The notes under the pieces: model-generated
Databases searched by the model: none
Told to the model about the DNA's origin: nothing
What the model saw: the letters and a program-made list of their open reading frames with translations, nothing else
Made by a program: the position numbers and the translations under genes
In this document: piece by piece, positions 23,236 through 33,101 of the stretch
How the letters are laid out: every line of letters starts with the position of its first letter
Position numbering within the stretch: the first letter of the stretch is position 1
Assembly: GCA_964466465.1 (NCBI GenBank)
Contig: CAYXNJ010000004.1
Location: 13,560 to 77,559, forward strand
Source: Sulfurospirillum sp964466465
Lineage (GTDB): Bacteria > Campylobacterota > Campylobacteria > Campylobacterales > Sulfurospirillaceae
Reading direction: 5' to 3'
Length of the DNA stretch: 64,000 nt

Positions 23236-25709
23236 GCGATGTTTTAATAACCATAGATGGAAAACAGTGTAAAGCAACGGAGGGTGAGTACGTTTTAGGT
23301 GTTGCGCGCAGAAACGGTATCTTTATTCCAGCGCTTTGTTATGTCACCAACTGTTCACCAACCTTAGCATGTCGTTTGTGTTTGGTGGATATTGATGGTA
23401 AGCGTGCTTACAGTTGTAATGCCCGTGCCAAAGAGGGTATGAATGTCATCACCAAAACGGAAGAAATCGAAAAAGAGCGCAGAGCGATTATGGAGATCTA
23501 TGATGTAAACCATCCATTAGAGTGTGGTGTGTGTGACCAAAGTGGTGAATGTGAACTCCAAAACTACACCTTGCATATGGGTGTGGACAGCCAACATCAC
23601 TGCATCGCTGATACGCATCGCCCAACCAAAAACTGGGGTAAAATTCATTACGATTCTTCATTATGTATCGTTTGTGAGCGTTGTGTGACGGTCTGTAAAG
23701 ATATGATTGGTGAATCAGCACTGAAAACAGTTCCTCGTGGTGGCCCTGAGCTTGATAAATCATGGAAAGATAAAACTGAAAAAGACGCTTATGCCATGTG
23801 GAATAAGCTTCAAAAGTCCATCATCGGCATTGCCAGTGGTGCTGAAACACTCGATTGTACCCAGTGTGGTGAGTGTACGGCGGTTTGTCCTGTGGGTGCA
23901 CTTGTAGGAACAGATTTTCAATACACATCCAATGCGTGGGAGCTTAAAAAAATCCCAGCAGCCAATCCACACAGCTCTGACTGTTCACTTCTTTTTTATG
24001 ATGTAAAGCATACAAGTATTAGCAATCCTGAACCTAAAATTTACCGTGTCAGTAGCGAACATAACTATGCACCTTTGCATACAGCGGCACGTTATGGTTT
24101 TGACTTCCAAAATGAAGTTGCAGGTAAAGATGAAAGTGCTTTTAATAAAGCCGTTGAGCTTTTAAAAACTAAAGTTGATACCATTGCTTTTGACAGTTAC
24201 ATTACCAATGAAGAAGCATTTATCCTTCAAAAGCTCAAAGAGAAGTTTGGTTATAAGCTCGTCAATGTTGATGCAAAAGCGTATCAAAGTTTCCTCAAAA
24301 ATTTTGCAAGTACATCAGGGAAAAGCCTATACAGTGGCGATTTAGAGAGTATTCGCTCTTCCAATTTTGTGGTCAGTTTTGGTACAGCTATTAAAACCGA
24401 TAGCCCAAATGCAGGCTATGCGATGAACAATGCGATTGGTATGAACAAAGGTGCGGGAGTGTATTTCCATCCTGTGGCTGATCCTATTGTTTCGGCTTAC
24501 TCTAAAAATTTACTCAGTGTTACCCATAACATTGGCTCAGAAGAAGCCATTGCTTATCTTTTACTCGATCTTTTTGGTGACAAAGAGGCAATGCCTAAGA
24601 GCGTTGCAGACTACTTAGCATCTTTTCACACGATAGAGAAGAAAACCATCCAAGAGAGTGTCAAAGAAGAAGTTAAAGAGATGGTGAAAGACGAAGAGAG
24701 TGGTGAAGAGAAAGAAGTAGTGAACACCATTACAAAACTGGTAGATAAAGAGATTGAAATTGACACTAATGCTTTAGTCAGTATGATTGGAGCAGAAGCG
24801 GACTTAATCGAGAAAATCACAAAACTGATAGATAAAAAAGATAGCTTTAGTCTCATCGTTGGTGAAGATCTTTATACCCATCCAAGAGCTGAAAATATTG
24901 CAAAACTTTTAGGCTTGATTGAGCGTTTTACAGCCTTTTCTTTAGTCATCATCCCATCACGTACCAATACACTCGGTGTTTCACTTATTTGTGATTTGGA
25001 CGATGCCAAGGGCAATTTCACGCTCGGCTATAACGTCAAAGGTGACTTTACTCTAAGTGCATTAGGCAAGGGTGATCTCTCTATGCCTGCTCTGAACCAA
25101 CAAGAGGGAACATTCACCTCCATGAACAAGCGCGTTGTTCCAACCAATGCAGCACTGCATTTCAAAGGCTATTGTCTCAATGACCTTGCCAATGCCCTTG
25201 GATTGGAAGCAGAGTGGACGATTGATTATACGCCGTACTTACCAAGTGAGAAAGGCTTTAAGAACGAGAAGTTTGATCATTTGCCAAATCGTTATGAAAA
25301 CGATGGCACGGAAAATAGAGGGTATGCACTTTCCTCTTTCAGTGTTACAAGTCATGATGAGGTTGAGCCAATAGCGCATTTCTTAGCAAAAGAAGGCGAT
25401 GTAGTTTACTGCGCCAATCCTGTACATCAATTTAGCGCCTTTACAAACAAAGCGCATCAGCTAAATGAAGCTGGAGCACTTTATGTTTCATCTGCATTCT
25501 TGGAAGCAAAAAATCTTCAAGATGGTTCTGTTGTCACAATCGAAAATGAGGCAGGTGAGAAACTGGTAATTGCACTCAAAGAAGAGAAAATGATCGATGG
25601 ACTGATCGCTTATCTCCCAACGTTTGATACCAAAATCGACACCACACCATTCTTTAAAGATGGGTATCGATTTGCGCATGTAGTGATTAAAGGAGTTTCT
25701 CATGTTTGA
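23232..25709 (+). CDS. nuoG: NADH-quinone oxidoreductase subunit G
   Basis: Iron-sulfur subunit of the complex I peripheral arm, 825 residues. The N-terminus holds a [2Fe-2S] ferredoxin domain (CYVTNCSPTLACRLC), the His/Cys site CGVCDQSGECELQ, and two [4Fe-4S] motifs CIVCERCVTVC and CTQCGECTAVCP. A molybdopterin-oxidoreductase-like domain follows. About residues 470-515 are a very Lys/Glu-rich stretch (KEEVKEMVKDEESGEEKE) that looks like an insertion. It overlaps nuoH by 8 bp. Confidence 0.95.
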   Translation: MSDVLITIDGKQCKATEGEYVLGVARRNGIFIPALCYVTNCSPTLACRLCLVDIDGKRAYSCNARAKEGMNVITKTEEIEKERRAIMEIYDVNHPLECGVCDQSGECELQNYTLHMGVDSQHHCIADTHRPTKNWGKIHYDSSLCIVCERCVTVCKDMIGESALKTVPRGGPELDKSWKDKTEKDAYAMWNKLQKSIIGIASGAETLDCTQCGECTAVCPVGALVGTDFQYTSNAWELKKIPAANPHSSDCSLLFYDVKHTSISNPEPKIYRVSSEHNYAPLHTAARYGFDFQNEVAGKDESAFNKAVELLKTKVDTIAFDSYITNEEAFILQKLKEKFGYKLVNVDAKAYQSFLKNFASTSGKSLYSGDLESIRSSNFVVSFGTAIKTDSPNAGYAMNNAIGMNKGAGVYFHPVADPIVSAYSKNLLSVTHNIGSEEAIAYLLLDLFGDKEAMPKSVADYLASFHTIEKKTIQESVKEEVKEMVKDEESGEEKEVVNTITKLVDKEIEIDTNALVSMIGAEADLIEKITKLIDKKDSFSLIVGEDLYTHPRAENIAKLLGLIERFTAFSLVIIPSRTNTLGVSLICDLDDAKGNFTLGYNVKGDFTLSALGKGDLSMPALNQQEGTFTSMNKRVVPTNAALHFKGYCLNDLANALGLEAEWTIDYTPYLPSEKGFKNEKFDHLPNRYENDGTENRGYALSSFSVTSHDEVEPIAHFLAKEGDVVYCANPVHQFSAFTNKAHQLNEAGALYVSSAFLEAKNLQDGSVVTIENEAGEKLVIALKEEKMIDGLIAYLPTFDTKIDTTPFFKDGYRFAHVVIKGVSHV

Positions 25710-26694
25710 AACCGCTGTCATTATTGAAACCGTTGTCAAAGCGGTAGTGGTTGTAGCTGTTGTTGCAGGTATGGCAGGTTTTGCAACGTTTATTGAACGA
25801 AAAGTGCTCGCTTTTATGCAACGTCGTCTTGGACCGATGCACGTTGGACCGTATGGTTTGTTACAACTCGCAGCTGATGGTATTAAACTCTTCACCAAAG
25901 AGGACATTGTGCCTCAAAATGCGGTTAAACCGATTTTTATGATAGCTCCTGTTATCTCAGCAGTCACGGCGTTTGTTGCTATGGCGGCGGTGCCTTATTT
26001 CCCTGAATTCACGCTTTTTGGTTATGTGATTCACCCCATTATCTCCGACATTAACGTAGCACTTCTGTATGTTATGGGTGTGGCATCAGTGGGTATTTAT
26101 GGACCACTGCTTGCGGGTATGAGTAGTGCTAATAAATGGTCACTTTTGGGTGCAGCACGTGCTGTTGTGCAGATGCTCTCTTTTGAGGTAGTCAGTGGTT
26201 TGTCTGTGCTTGCACCGATTATGATGATAGGTTCACTTTCTTTAATTGATATTAACGACTACCAAAATGGTGGTGTAACACATTGGCTTGTTTGGAAACA
26301 ACCTTTAGCATTTATTTTGTTTGCCATGGCAGGATTTATGGAGACCAACCGTGCGCCTTTTGATACCGTAGAGTTTGAAGCAGAAGTTGTTGCAGGTTAT
26401 GCAACGGAGTATTCAGGTATGCGTTGGGGTCTCTTTTTCATTGGTGAGTATGCCAATATGATTACGATTTCTGTCCTTGTAAGCATCATTTTTATGGGTG
26501 GTTATAATCCAATCTGGTTTATTCCTGGTGCTGTTGCAATGTTGTTAAAAGTTTCATTGTGGGTATTCCTTTTCTTGTGGGTTAGAGCAGCATGGCCACA
26601 TATTAGACCTGATCAGTTGATGTGGGTCTGTTGGAAAGTATTAATGCCTTTAGCCGTAGTCAATATTTTGATTACTGGCTTTGTGCTAATTTAG
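25702..26694 (+). CDS. nuoH: NADH-quinone oxidoreductase subunit H
   Basis: Membrane subunit at the junction with the peripheral arm, forming part of the quinone chamber; 330 residues, about eight helices. FIERKVLAFMQRRLGP (about 30-45) and ETNRAPFDTVEFEAEVVAGY (about 214) are the family signatures. It overlaps nuoG and is 9 nt from nuoI. Confidence 0.96.
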   Translation: MFETAVIIETVVKAVVVVAVVAGMAGFATFIERKVLAFMQRRLGPMHVGPYGLLQLAADGIKLFTKEDIVPQNAVKPIFMIAPVISAVTAFVAMAAVPYFPEFTLFGYVIHPIISDINVALLYVMGVASVGIYGPLLAGMSSANKWSLLGAARAVVQMLSFEVVSGLSVLAPIMMIGSLSLIDINDYQNGGVTHWLVWKQPLAFILFAMAGFMETNRAPFDTVEFEAEVVAGYATEYSGMRWGLFFIGEYANMITISVLVSIIFMGGYNPIWFIPGAVAMLLKVSLWVFLFLWVRAAWPHIRPDQLMWVCWKVLMPLAVVNILITGFVLI

Positions 26695-26703
26695 GAGGCA
26701 GGG

Positions 26704-27318
26704 ATGGAATTAAAAGATTTTAAACAACGTAACATTGCCCCTGGTTATATCTTTTTTGATGGTGAAAAAAAACCAGAAAATGGATGGCAAGCGTTTAAAA
26801 AAGTTGTCAGACGAACGCTTAAAGGTGAGCTTTTTGTAGGACTTTGGATTGTACTAAGAGAGATGATTCGTTTTGATATTCATACGATCCAGTATCCAGC
26901 AGAAAAATTTGAAATGAGCCCACGATACAGAGCAATTCATCGACTGCTTCGTTTATTTGAAAGCGGTAATGAGAGATGTATCGGGTGTGGATTGTGTGAA
27001 AAAATTTGTATTGCTAATTGTATTCGCATGGAAACACATGTGGATGAAAAAAGCCGTAAAGTTGTTAGTGAATATAGCATTAACTTTGGTCGTTGTATCT
27101 TCTGTGGGTATTGTGCAGAAGTGTGTCCAGAACTTGCTATTGTACATGGAGTGGAGTATGAAAATGCCAGCGAGCAGAGAGCCCATTTTGGTCTTAAAGA
27201 CGATATGCTTACTCCTCTTGATACTTTTAAAGCCAAACAACAAAAAGAGTTTCCAGGTTTTGGTGCATTAAGTGATAATGCTGACGAAAACGTGAAACAA
27301 ACACCATTAGCGTATTGA
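26704..27318 (+). CDS. nuoI: NADH-quinone oxidoreductase subunit I
   Basis: Ferredoxin-like subunit with clusters N6a and N6b, 204 residues. The two motifs are CIGCGLCEKICIANC (about 97-111) and CIFCGYCAEVCP (about 136-147). In the first, the Pro that usually follows the third or fourth Cys is missing, but all cysteines are there. RYRAIHRL precedes the first motif, as is typical. Confidence 0.96.
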   Translation: MELKDFKQRNIAPGYIFFDGEKKPENGWQAFKKVVRRTLKGELFVGLWIVLREMIRFDIHTIQYPAEKFEMSPRYRAIHRLLRLFESGNERCIGCGLCEKICIANCIRMETHVDEKSRKVVSEYSINFGRCIFCGYCAEVCPELAIVHGVEYENASEQRAHFGLKDDMLTPLDTFKAKQQKEFPGFGALSDNADENVKQTPLAY

Positions 27319-27325
27319 GGTAGCC

Positions 27326-27880
27326 ATGTTTGAAATTATTGCATTTTATATTTTTGCCGCACTCACCATTGGTATGTTTGCGATTGTGGTTATGAGTCGT
27401 AATGCACTCTATTCCATGAGTGCATTAGCAGGCGGAATGATCTTTATCTCTGGCTTCTTCTTTATTTTAGATGCAGAGTTTTTAGGGGTTGTTCAAATCG
27501 TAGTTTATTCAGGCGCAATTATGGCTCTGTACGCGTTTGGTATGATGTTTTTTGACACAACAAGAGATGTCAGTGAAAAAATGCGTTCTAAAAAAATTGC
27601 CTATACGCTCTCTGTCATTAGTGCCATTTTAGTGGTTGCGATTTTATGTGCTCCTCTGGTTTCGGAAAATATTCAAGCCTCGTATCCAAGTATAGACAAT
27701 GTTGGTAATGTTCAGATGATAGGACTTGTTTTATTTACAAAATATTTAGTACCGTTTGAGTTAGCGGCTATTATGCTCTTAGTTGCCATGATTGCGGGTA
27801 TCGTACTCGCGAGTAAAAAAATGGATGAAAATTTAGCGATTGAAGACGATGAGTTAGAAGATGCAAAGGAGGTCAAATGA
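27326..27880 (+). CDS. nuoJ: NADH-quinone oxidoreductase subunit J
   Basis: Membrane subunit of complex I, 184 residues with five helices; helix 3 contains FLGVVQIVVYSGAIMALYAF, typical of NuoJ. The acidic C-terminal tail is cytoplasmic. Its stop overlaps the nuoK start by 4 bp. Confidence 0.95.
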   Translation: MFEIIAFYIFAALTIGMFAIVVMSRNALYSMSALAGGMIFISGFFFILDAEFLGVVQIVVYSGAIMALYAFGMMFFDTTRDVSEKMRSKKIAYTLSVISAILVVAILCAPLVSENIQASYPSIDNVGNVQMIGLVLFTKYLVPFELAAIMLLVAMIAGIVLASKKMDENLAIEDDELEDAKEVK

Positions 27881-28179
27881 TTACCTTAACACATTACCTT
27901 GTTTTAACGGGTATTTTATTTTCCATTGGGCTTGTGGGTGTTATGCGACGAACAAATCTTTTGATGCTTTTTTTTTCAACCGAAATTTTACTTAATGCCA
28001 TCAATATTGGCTTTGTTGCAGTCTCAAAATATTATGGCGATTTGACAGGGCAAATGTTCGCCTTTTTTATCATTGCAGTAGCAGCAAGTGAAGTTGCTGT
28101 TGGTCTTGGACTTCTTATTTTATGGTACAAGCGTAATGGCTCTGTTGATCTTAATAGCCTTCAGATGATGAAAGGGTAA
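27877..28179 (+). CDS. nuoK: NADH-quinone oxidoreductase subunit K
   Basis: Small membrane subunit of 100 residues with three helices. The conserved glutamates of the proton path are visible in FSTEILLNAINIGF and AASEVAVGLGLLI. It is coupled to nuoJ (ATGA overlap) and sits 2 nt before nuoL. Confidence 0.96.
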   Translation: MITLTHYLVLTGILFSIGLVGVMRRTNLLMLFFSTEILLNAINIGFVAVSKYYGDLTGQMFAFFIIAVAASEVAVGLGLLILWYKRNGSVDLNSLQMMKG

Positions 28180-28181
28180 GC

Positions 28182-30038
28182 ATGGAAAAATATCTTTATA
28201 CAGCACTTTTTGCACCTTTGGTAAGCTCTTTGTTTGTCGCCATTTTTGCGGCACGCCCGAAGATGCTTTTTACAGGTATTGTGGCTTCTATGCTGATTGC
28301 GATTTCAATGATTTCATCGTTTGTGTTGCTCATTGATGTCAATACCTATGGACCGTTACATGTCACGATGATGGATTGGATCGCAGCAGGTAACTTGGAG
28401 ATTCCATTTGGCTTTGTTGTTGATGAAGTCTCTGTGATCATGATGGTCACGGTAACACTTGTTTCAACCATTGTTCATATCTATTCTATTGGTTATATGG
28501 TCCATGATAAGAGCTTTAACCGCTTCTTCTCGTACCTCTCAGCGTTTGTTTTCTCAATGATGATTTTGGTAATGAGCGATAACTTTGTCGGTCTTTTTAT
28601 TGGATGGGAAGGTGTGGGACTTTGTTCATGGTTGCTTATTGGTTTTTGGTATCACAAGCACTCTGCATCATGGGCTGCAAATGAAGCATTTATTATGAAC
28701 CGTATTGCTGATCTTGGTATGCTGATGGGACTTTTTCTTATTTACTGGAATGTGGGCTCTTTCCAATACGATGATGTTTTTGCAAGTGTTAAAGGTATGG
28801 ATCCTGCCCTTCTTGCTACTATTGGACTATTTTTATTTATCGGTGCAATGGGTAAATCAGCGCAGTTTCCACTCCATACATGGCTTGCAGATGCAATGGA
28901 AGGTCCAACGCCTGTTTCAGCGCTTATTCATGCTGCAACCATGGTAACTGCAGGTGTTTATCTGGTCATTCGTTGTGGAGAACTGTATAGCCTTATCCCA
29001 GAAGTGGGCTTTGCGATTGCTTCTCTTGGAGCTTTTGTTGCGGTATTTGCTGCATCTATGGCGCTGGTTAATAATGATTTAAAACGTATCATTGCGTATT
29101 CAACACTCTCACAATTAGGCTATATGTTTGTTGCTGCAGGTCTTGGAGCTTATTGGATTGCGTTGTTTCACTTAATGACACACGCATTCTTTAAATCCCT
29201 TCTCTTTTTAGGAGCTGGTAATGTGATGCACGCGATGCACGATGAGCTTAATATCAAAAAAATGGGTGGGCTTTATGGTTCTATGAAAGCAACCGCCATT
29301 TTGATGAGTGTGGCTTCAGTAGCATTGGCTGGAATTTATCCGTTCGCAGGTTTCTTCTCCAAAGATAAAATCTTAGAAGTTGCCTTTAATGAAGGTGCGT
29401 ATTTTCTGTGGTTTGCACTTTTCATTGGCGCTGGTTTGACCGCGTTTTATAGCTTTCGCTTAGTCATGCTCGTTTTCTTTGGTGAGAAAGAGTATGTGAA
29501 GTATGGTTTGCATCCGCATGAAGCACAACCGTTTGTTATTTATGCACTGCTTCCATTAGGGCTTTTAGCGGTTATTGCAGGTTTCTTTGAACATACCTTT
29601 GAAGGATTTGTTACACGTCTTTTAACAAAATATGAAATTCACATTGAACATGGAACAGAAGTCCTTTTAATTGCGGGAACACTTGGAATTGCAATCAGCG
29701 GTATAGCGTTTGCCGTTTACATGTACAGACGTGGAGGTTTCCCAAAATCATGGGAAGGAAGTTTTGGTTACAAATTACTCAGTAATCAATACTACATTCC
29801 AAAAATGTATGAGCTTTACATTATGCGACCATTTAGTGCTTTGGCAACCTTCGCATGGCAAAAAATTGATACAAAAATTGTGGATTTTACGGTAGATTTA
29901 ATTGCAAAAATAATTTATTCAACAGGGCAAAATGCCAGAAAAATGCAAAGTGGAAATCTCTCTGATATGCTCAGATGGATGGTTGTAGGTATGATCGTTT
30001 TACTTGCACTTGCAATTTTTTATAGACCAATGGTGTAG
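28182..30038 (+). CDS. nuoL: NADH-quinone oxidoreductase subunit L
   Basis: Distal antiporter-like proton-pumping subunit, 618 residues with about 16 helices. GWEGVGLCSWLLIGFW (about 140-155), GKSAQFPLHTWLADAMEGPT and the discontinuous helix region are typical. The C-terminal lateral helix (about 550-595) ends in a final transmembrane anchor. Confidence 0.96.
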   Translation: MEKYLYTALFAPLVSSLFVAIFAARPKMLFTGIVASMLIAISMISSFVLLIDVNTYGPLHVTMMDWIAAGNLEIPFGFVVDEVSVIMMVTVTLVSTIVHIYSIGYMVHDKSFNRFFSYLSAFVFSMMILVMSDNFVGLFIGWEGVGLCSWLLIGFWYHKHSASWAANEAFIMNRIADLGMLMGLFLIYWNVGSFQYDDVFASVKGMDPALLATIGLFLFIGAMGKSAQFPLHTWLADAMEGPTPVSALIHAATMVTAGVYLVIRCGELYSLIPEVGFAIASLGAFVAVFAASMALVNNDLKRIIAYSTLSQLGYMFVAAGLGAYWIALFHLMTHAFFKSLLFLGAGNVMHAMHDELNIKKMGGLYGSMKATAILMSVASVALAGIYPFAGFFSKDKILEVAFNEGAYFLWFALFIGAGLTAFYSFRLVMLVFFGEKEYVKYGLHPHEAQPFVIYALLPLGLLAVIAGFFEHTFEGFVTRLLTKYEIHIEHGTEVLLIAGTLGIAISGIAFAVYMYRRGGFPKSWEGSFGYKLLSNQYYIPKMYELYIMRPFSALATFAWQKIDTKIVDFTVDLIAKIIYSTGQNARKMQSGNLSDMLRWMVVGMIVLLALAIFYRPMV

Positions 30039-30047
30039 GGGTAGGAA

Positions 30048-31574
30048 ATGGAGCATATTTTATCACTTCTTGTATTTTTTCCAGCAATGGCAGGACTCTT
30101 AGGCTTTTTGGTCGCAAAAGAGAGTATTAGAGCCTATGGTATTAGTGTTACAGCAATTGAGTTTTTTCTCTCTATTGTTTTATGGATTGGATATGATAGT
30201 TCAAATGCGGGCTATCAGTTTGTTGAGTATTATCCGTTTATCCCAAGCTATGGTATGAGTTATTATCTTGGTGTTGATGGTATATCACTCTTTTTGGTCA
30301 TTTTATCAACCTTTATCACGATGATTTCATTTATAGCACTGAGCATTAAAAATGAAATTAAAAACCTCATTATCTCCGTTTTATTTCTTGAGATGACGAT
30401 GGTAGGTGTGTTTTTAATTTTAGATATTATTTGGTTCTACGCATTTTGGGAACTTTCATTAGTACCGATGCTTTATATTATTGGTGCGTGGGGTAGTGCG
30501 AATCGTATGTATGCGTCTATCAAGTTTTTCCTCTACACCTTTGCAGGATCAGTGCTGATGTTAGTGGGAATCTTGTATATGGGCTTTTTATACCATGAAG
30601 CGACAGGTATTTGGAGTTTCGCATTGCCTGATTGGTATTTGTTACAAATTCCATTTGAAACACAACTTTGGCTTTTTGGAGCATTTTTCTTAGCCTTTGC
30701 GATTAAAGTTCCGATGTTTCCATTTCATACATGGTTACCGTATGCGCATGGTCAAGCTCCAACCATTGGTTCTATTATCCTTGCAGCAGTTCTTCTTAAA
30801 ATGGGAAGTTATGGTTTTGTGCGTTTTTCACTCCCACTTTTTCCTGATGCCTCGGTTTATTTTCTTATCCCTGTCGCAACCATTTGTATCATCATGGTGA
30901 TTTATGCAGCGATGATTGCGTATGCGCAAGAAGACATGAAACAAGTCATTGCGTATAGTTCGATTTCACATATGGGTATTGTTGTACTTGGAACGTTTGC
31001 TATGAACGCAGAAGGTATTACAGGTTCCATCTTCTTAATGCTCAGCCATGGAATTGTGAGTGGTGCGCTGTTTATGTTGGTAGGCGTGATTTATGATCGT
31101 CGTCATACAAAACTCATGAAAGATTTTGGAGGTTTAGCCTCTGTTATGCCAAATTTTGCAACGGTATATGGGATTATGCTCATGGCTTCTGTAGGGCTTC
31201 CGTTGACTATCGGATTTGTGGGTGAGTTTTTATCGCTTGCTGGTTTTTACCGCATTAACTGGGTGATGGCACTTTTAGCTGGAACAGGTATTATCTTAGG
31301 GGCTGTTTACATGTTAGTGCTTTACAAAAAATCATTTTTTGGTGCAGTAGTTCACGCGGAAAATAAAACACTTAAAGATTTAAATGCGAAAGAGCTTACA
31401 GCGCTTATTCCTCTTGTTGCTCTTGTTGCCATTTTGGGTGTTTATCCTAAACCAGTACTGAGTACCATTGATATGAGTGTCCAAAAAATGCTTGTTTTAA
31501 TGGAACAAAAAGCGGTTGAACAACGTACAAAAGATCTGATTATTAAAGCCAATACGATAGGAGGAACTCACTAA
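30048..31574 (+). CDS. nuoM: NADH-quinone oxidoreductase subunit M
   Basis: Antiporter-like proton-pumping subunit, 508 residues with about 14 helices. FWELSLVPMLYIIGAWG carries the conserved Glu, and AIKVPMFPFHTWLPYAHGQAP is the family signature. Its stop shares one base with the nuoN start. Confidence 0.96.
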   Translation: MEHILSLLVFFPAMAGLLGFLVAKESIRAYGISVTAIEFFLSIVLWIGYDSSNAGYQFVEYYPFIPSYGMSYYLGVDGISLFLVILSTFITMISFIALSIKNEIKNLIISVLFLEMTMVGVFLILDIIWFYAFWELSLVPMLYIIGAWGSANRMYASIKFFLYTFAGSVLMLVGILYMGFLYHEATGIWSFALPDWYLLQIPFETQLWLFGAFFLAFAIKVPMFPFHTWLPYAHGQAPTIGSIILAAVLLKMGSYGFVRFSLPLFPDASVYFLIPVATICIIMVIYAAMIAYAQEDMKQVIAYSSISHMGIVVLGTFAMNAEGITGSIFLMLSHGIVSGALFMLVGVIYDRRHTKLMKDFGGLASVMPNFATVYGIMLMASVGLPLTIGFVGEFLSLAGFYRINWVMALLAGTGIILGAVYMLVLYKKSFFGAVVHAENKTLKDLNAKELTALIPLVALVAILGVYPKPVLSTIDMSVQKMLVLMEQKAVEQRTKDLIIKANTIGGTH

Positions 31575-33061
31575 TGTTAGAGCCAATTTCGATTGATATT
31601 GCGAGCCTCAATCTTCCTGCTCTTCTTCCTATGGCAATTTTAGCAGGTGGCGCCCTCGCAGTTATTTGTGCAGATTTAGCAGTCAAAGGTTTAAATCGTA
31701 GCTTTTTAACGATGATTACCATACTGTTTATTATTTTAGATTTTGGTGCCGTTATTGGCTTTAACGGTGCTTCAAGAGGATTTTTTGATGTACTTTTGGT
31801 GGATGGTATTGCCATTGTTGCGCAAGTGATTATCTTAGTAGCTTCCGCACTGTTCTTGCCTTTATCTTTGAGTCATCGTCACTTTAGAGAGTATAGAATG
31901 GCAGAGTTTTATGCCCTCTTTATGTTTATGATTGTGGGCTTTCAGTTTATGGTCGTAAGCGACAATCTCATCATGATTTTTATTGGATTAGAAACATCAA
32001 GCCTTGCGCTTTATACCTTGATAGCACTCCATAATCGTGCCAATGCGTTTGAAGCAGCCATTAAATACTTTACAATGGGTGCATTAGCGGCTGGTTTTTA
32101 TGGAATGTCAGCGCTTATTTTTTACGCTCTTACGGGAAGTGTTGAAATTTATCAAATTGAAAAAGTCTTGATGCAGCGTCATTTTGAACCACTTTTGGGT
32201 GTACTTGTAGCGACTGTGTTTATGTTAGGAGCACTTGGGTTTAAACTCTCATTAGTTCCGTTTCATACATGGACACCTGATGTCTATGAAGGAAGTTCAG
32301 CACCTCTTGCTGGGTATATGTCGGTTGTTCCAAAAATTGCAGGGTTTGTAGTGGCAATGCGTCTATTTGAGATGTTGGTTTTTTCAGGTGTTGTGTGGTT
32401 AGAACATATCCTCTATATTGCGGTTGTACTTACAATGACGTTAGCTAACTTAATTGCATTGGTACAAGATGATGTAAAAAGAATGTTAGCCTTTAGCTCC
32501 ATCTCGCATGCAGGATTTATGATGGCTGCCATTTTAATTGGTACTACTCAAGCCAATACAGCAATGTTTCTTTACTGGACGCTTTTTATGTTCACCAACT
32601 TAGGTGCCTTTACAATGCTCTGGATTGTAAGGCATCGTAAAAATCTTTGGGATGAGCGTTATCAGCATCCTTATACTAAGTTTTCTGGACTTGTAAAGAT
32701 TATGCCAACAACAGCAACCATTATGGGGATCTTTATGTTTGCTCTTGCTGGGATGCCACCGTTTTCTGTCTTTTGGGGTAAACTTTACCTTATTAGTGCG
32801 GCAATTAACAGCGAATTTATTTTCCTTGCTATTATTATTGCAATCAATAGTGCCATTGCGGTTTATTACTATATGAAATTGGTGATTTATATGTTCCTAA
32901 AAGAGCCGACGACAGCAGATGCAAGATTGTACGAGACAAATGCTTCAACGCCTTTAAAAGTGATTGTAGGTGTTGCCGTTATGATCACGATGTTTGCTAT
33001 TGTATTTGTGGAGCCTCTTTTAACGATTATTACGAAATATGTGACTGCTAGTGGTTTTTAA
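31574..33061 (+). CDS. nuoN: NADH-quinone oxidoreductase subunit N
   Basis: Third antiporter-like subunit, 495 residues with about 14 helices. GLETSSLALYTLIAL and GFKLSLVPFHTWTPDVYEGS are the signatures. It is the last gene of the operon; its stop codon leads directly into a strong terminator. Confidence 0.96.
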   Translation: MLEPISIDIASLNLPALLPMAILAGGALAVICADLAVKGLNRSFLTMITILFIILDFGAVIGFNGASRGFFDVLLVDGIAIVAQVIILVASALFLPLSLSHRHFREYRMAEFYALFMFMIVGFQFMVVSDNLIMIFIGLETSSLALYTLIALHNRANAFEAAIKYFTMGALAAGFYGMSALIFYALTGSVEIYQIEKVLMQRHFEPLLGVLVATVFMLGALGFKLSLVPFHTWTPDVYEGSSAPLAGYMSVVPKIAGFVVAMRLFEMLVFSGVVWLEHILYIAVVLTMTLANLIALVQDDVKRMLAFSSISHAGFMMAAILIGTTQANTAMFLYWTLFMFTNLGAFTMLWIVRHRKNLWDERYQHPYTKFSGLVKIMPTTATIMGIFMFALAGMPPFSVFWGKLYLISAAINSEFIFLAIIIAINSAIAVYYYMKLVIYMFLKEPTTADARLYETNASTPLKVIVGVAVMITMFAIVFVEPLLTIITKYVTASGF

Positions 33062-33087
33062 ATAAGGGGTGAAAACCCCCTTATTTT
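33061..33087 (+). terminator. Terminator of the nuo operon
   Basis: AATAAGGGG pairs with CCCCTTATT around a 7-nt loop and is followed by TT. It starts on the last base of the nuoN stop codon. It ends the 14-gene operon and isolates pflA, whose -10 begins at its 3' edge. Confidence 0.85.
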
Positions 33088-33095
33088 GCTATAAT
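33087..33095 (+). promoter_or_regulatory. Extended -10 promoter of pflA
   Basis: TGCTATAAT, a perfect extended -10, has only 6 nt between its last base and the pflA ATG. Normal spacing puts the transcript start at or next to the A of that ATG. Confidence 0.6.
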
Positions 33096-33101
33096 GCACG
33101 C

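Noticed and set aside
33069..33101. GTG at 33069 as start of pflA
   Set aside because: It lies in the nuo terminator loop, upstream of the -10, and would add residues before a clear signal peptide.
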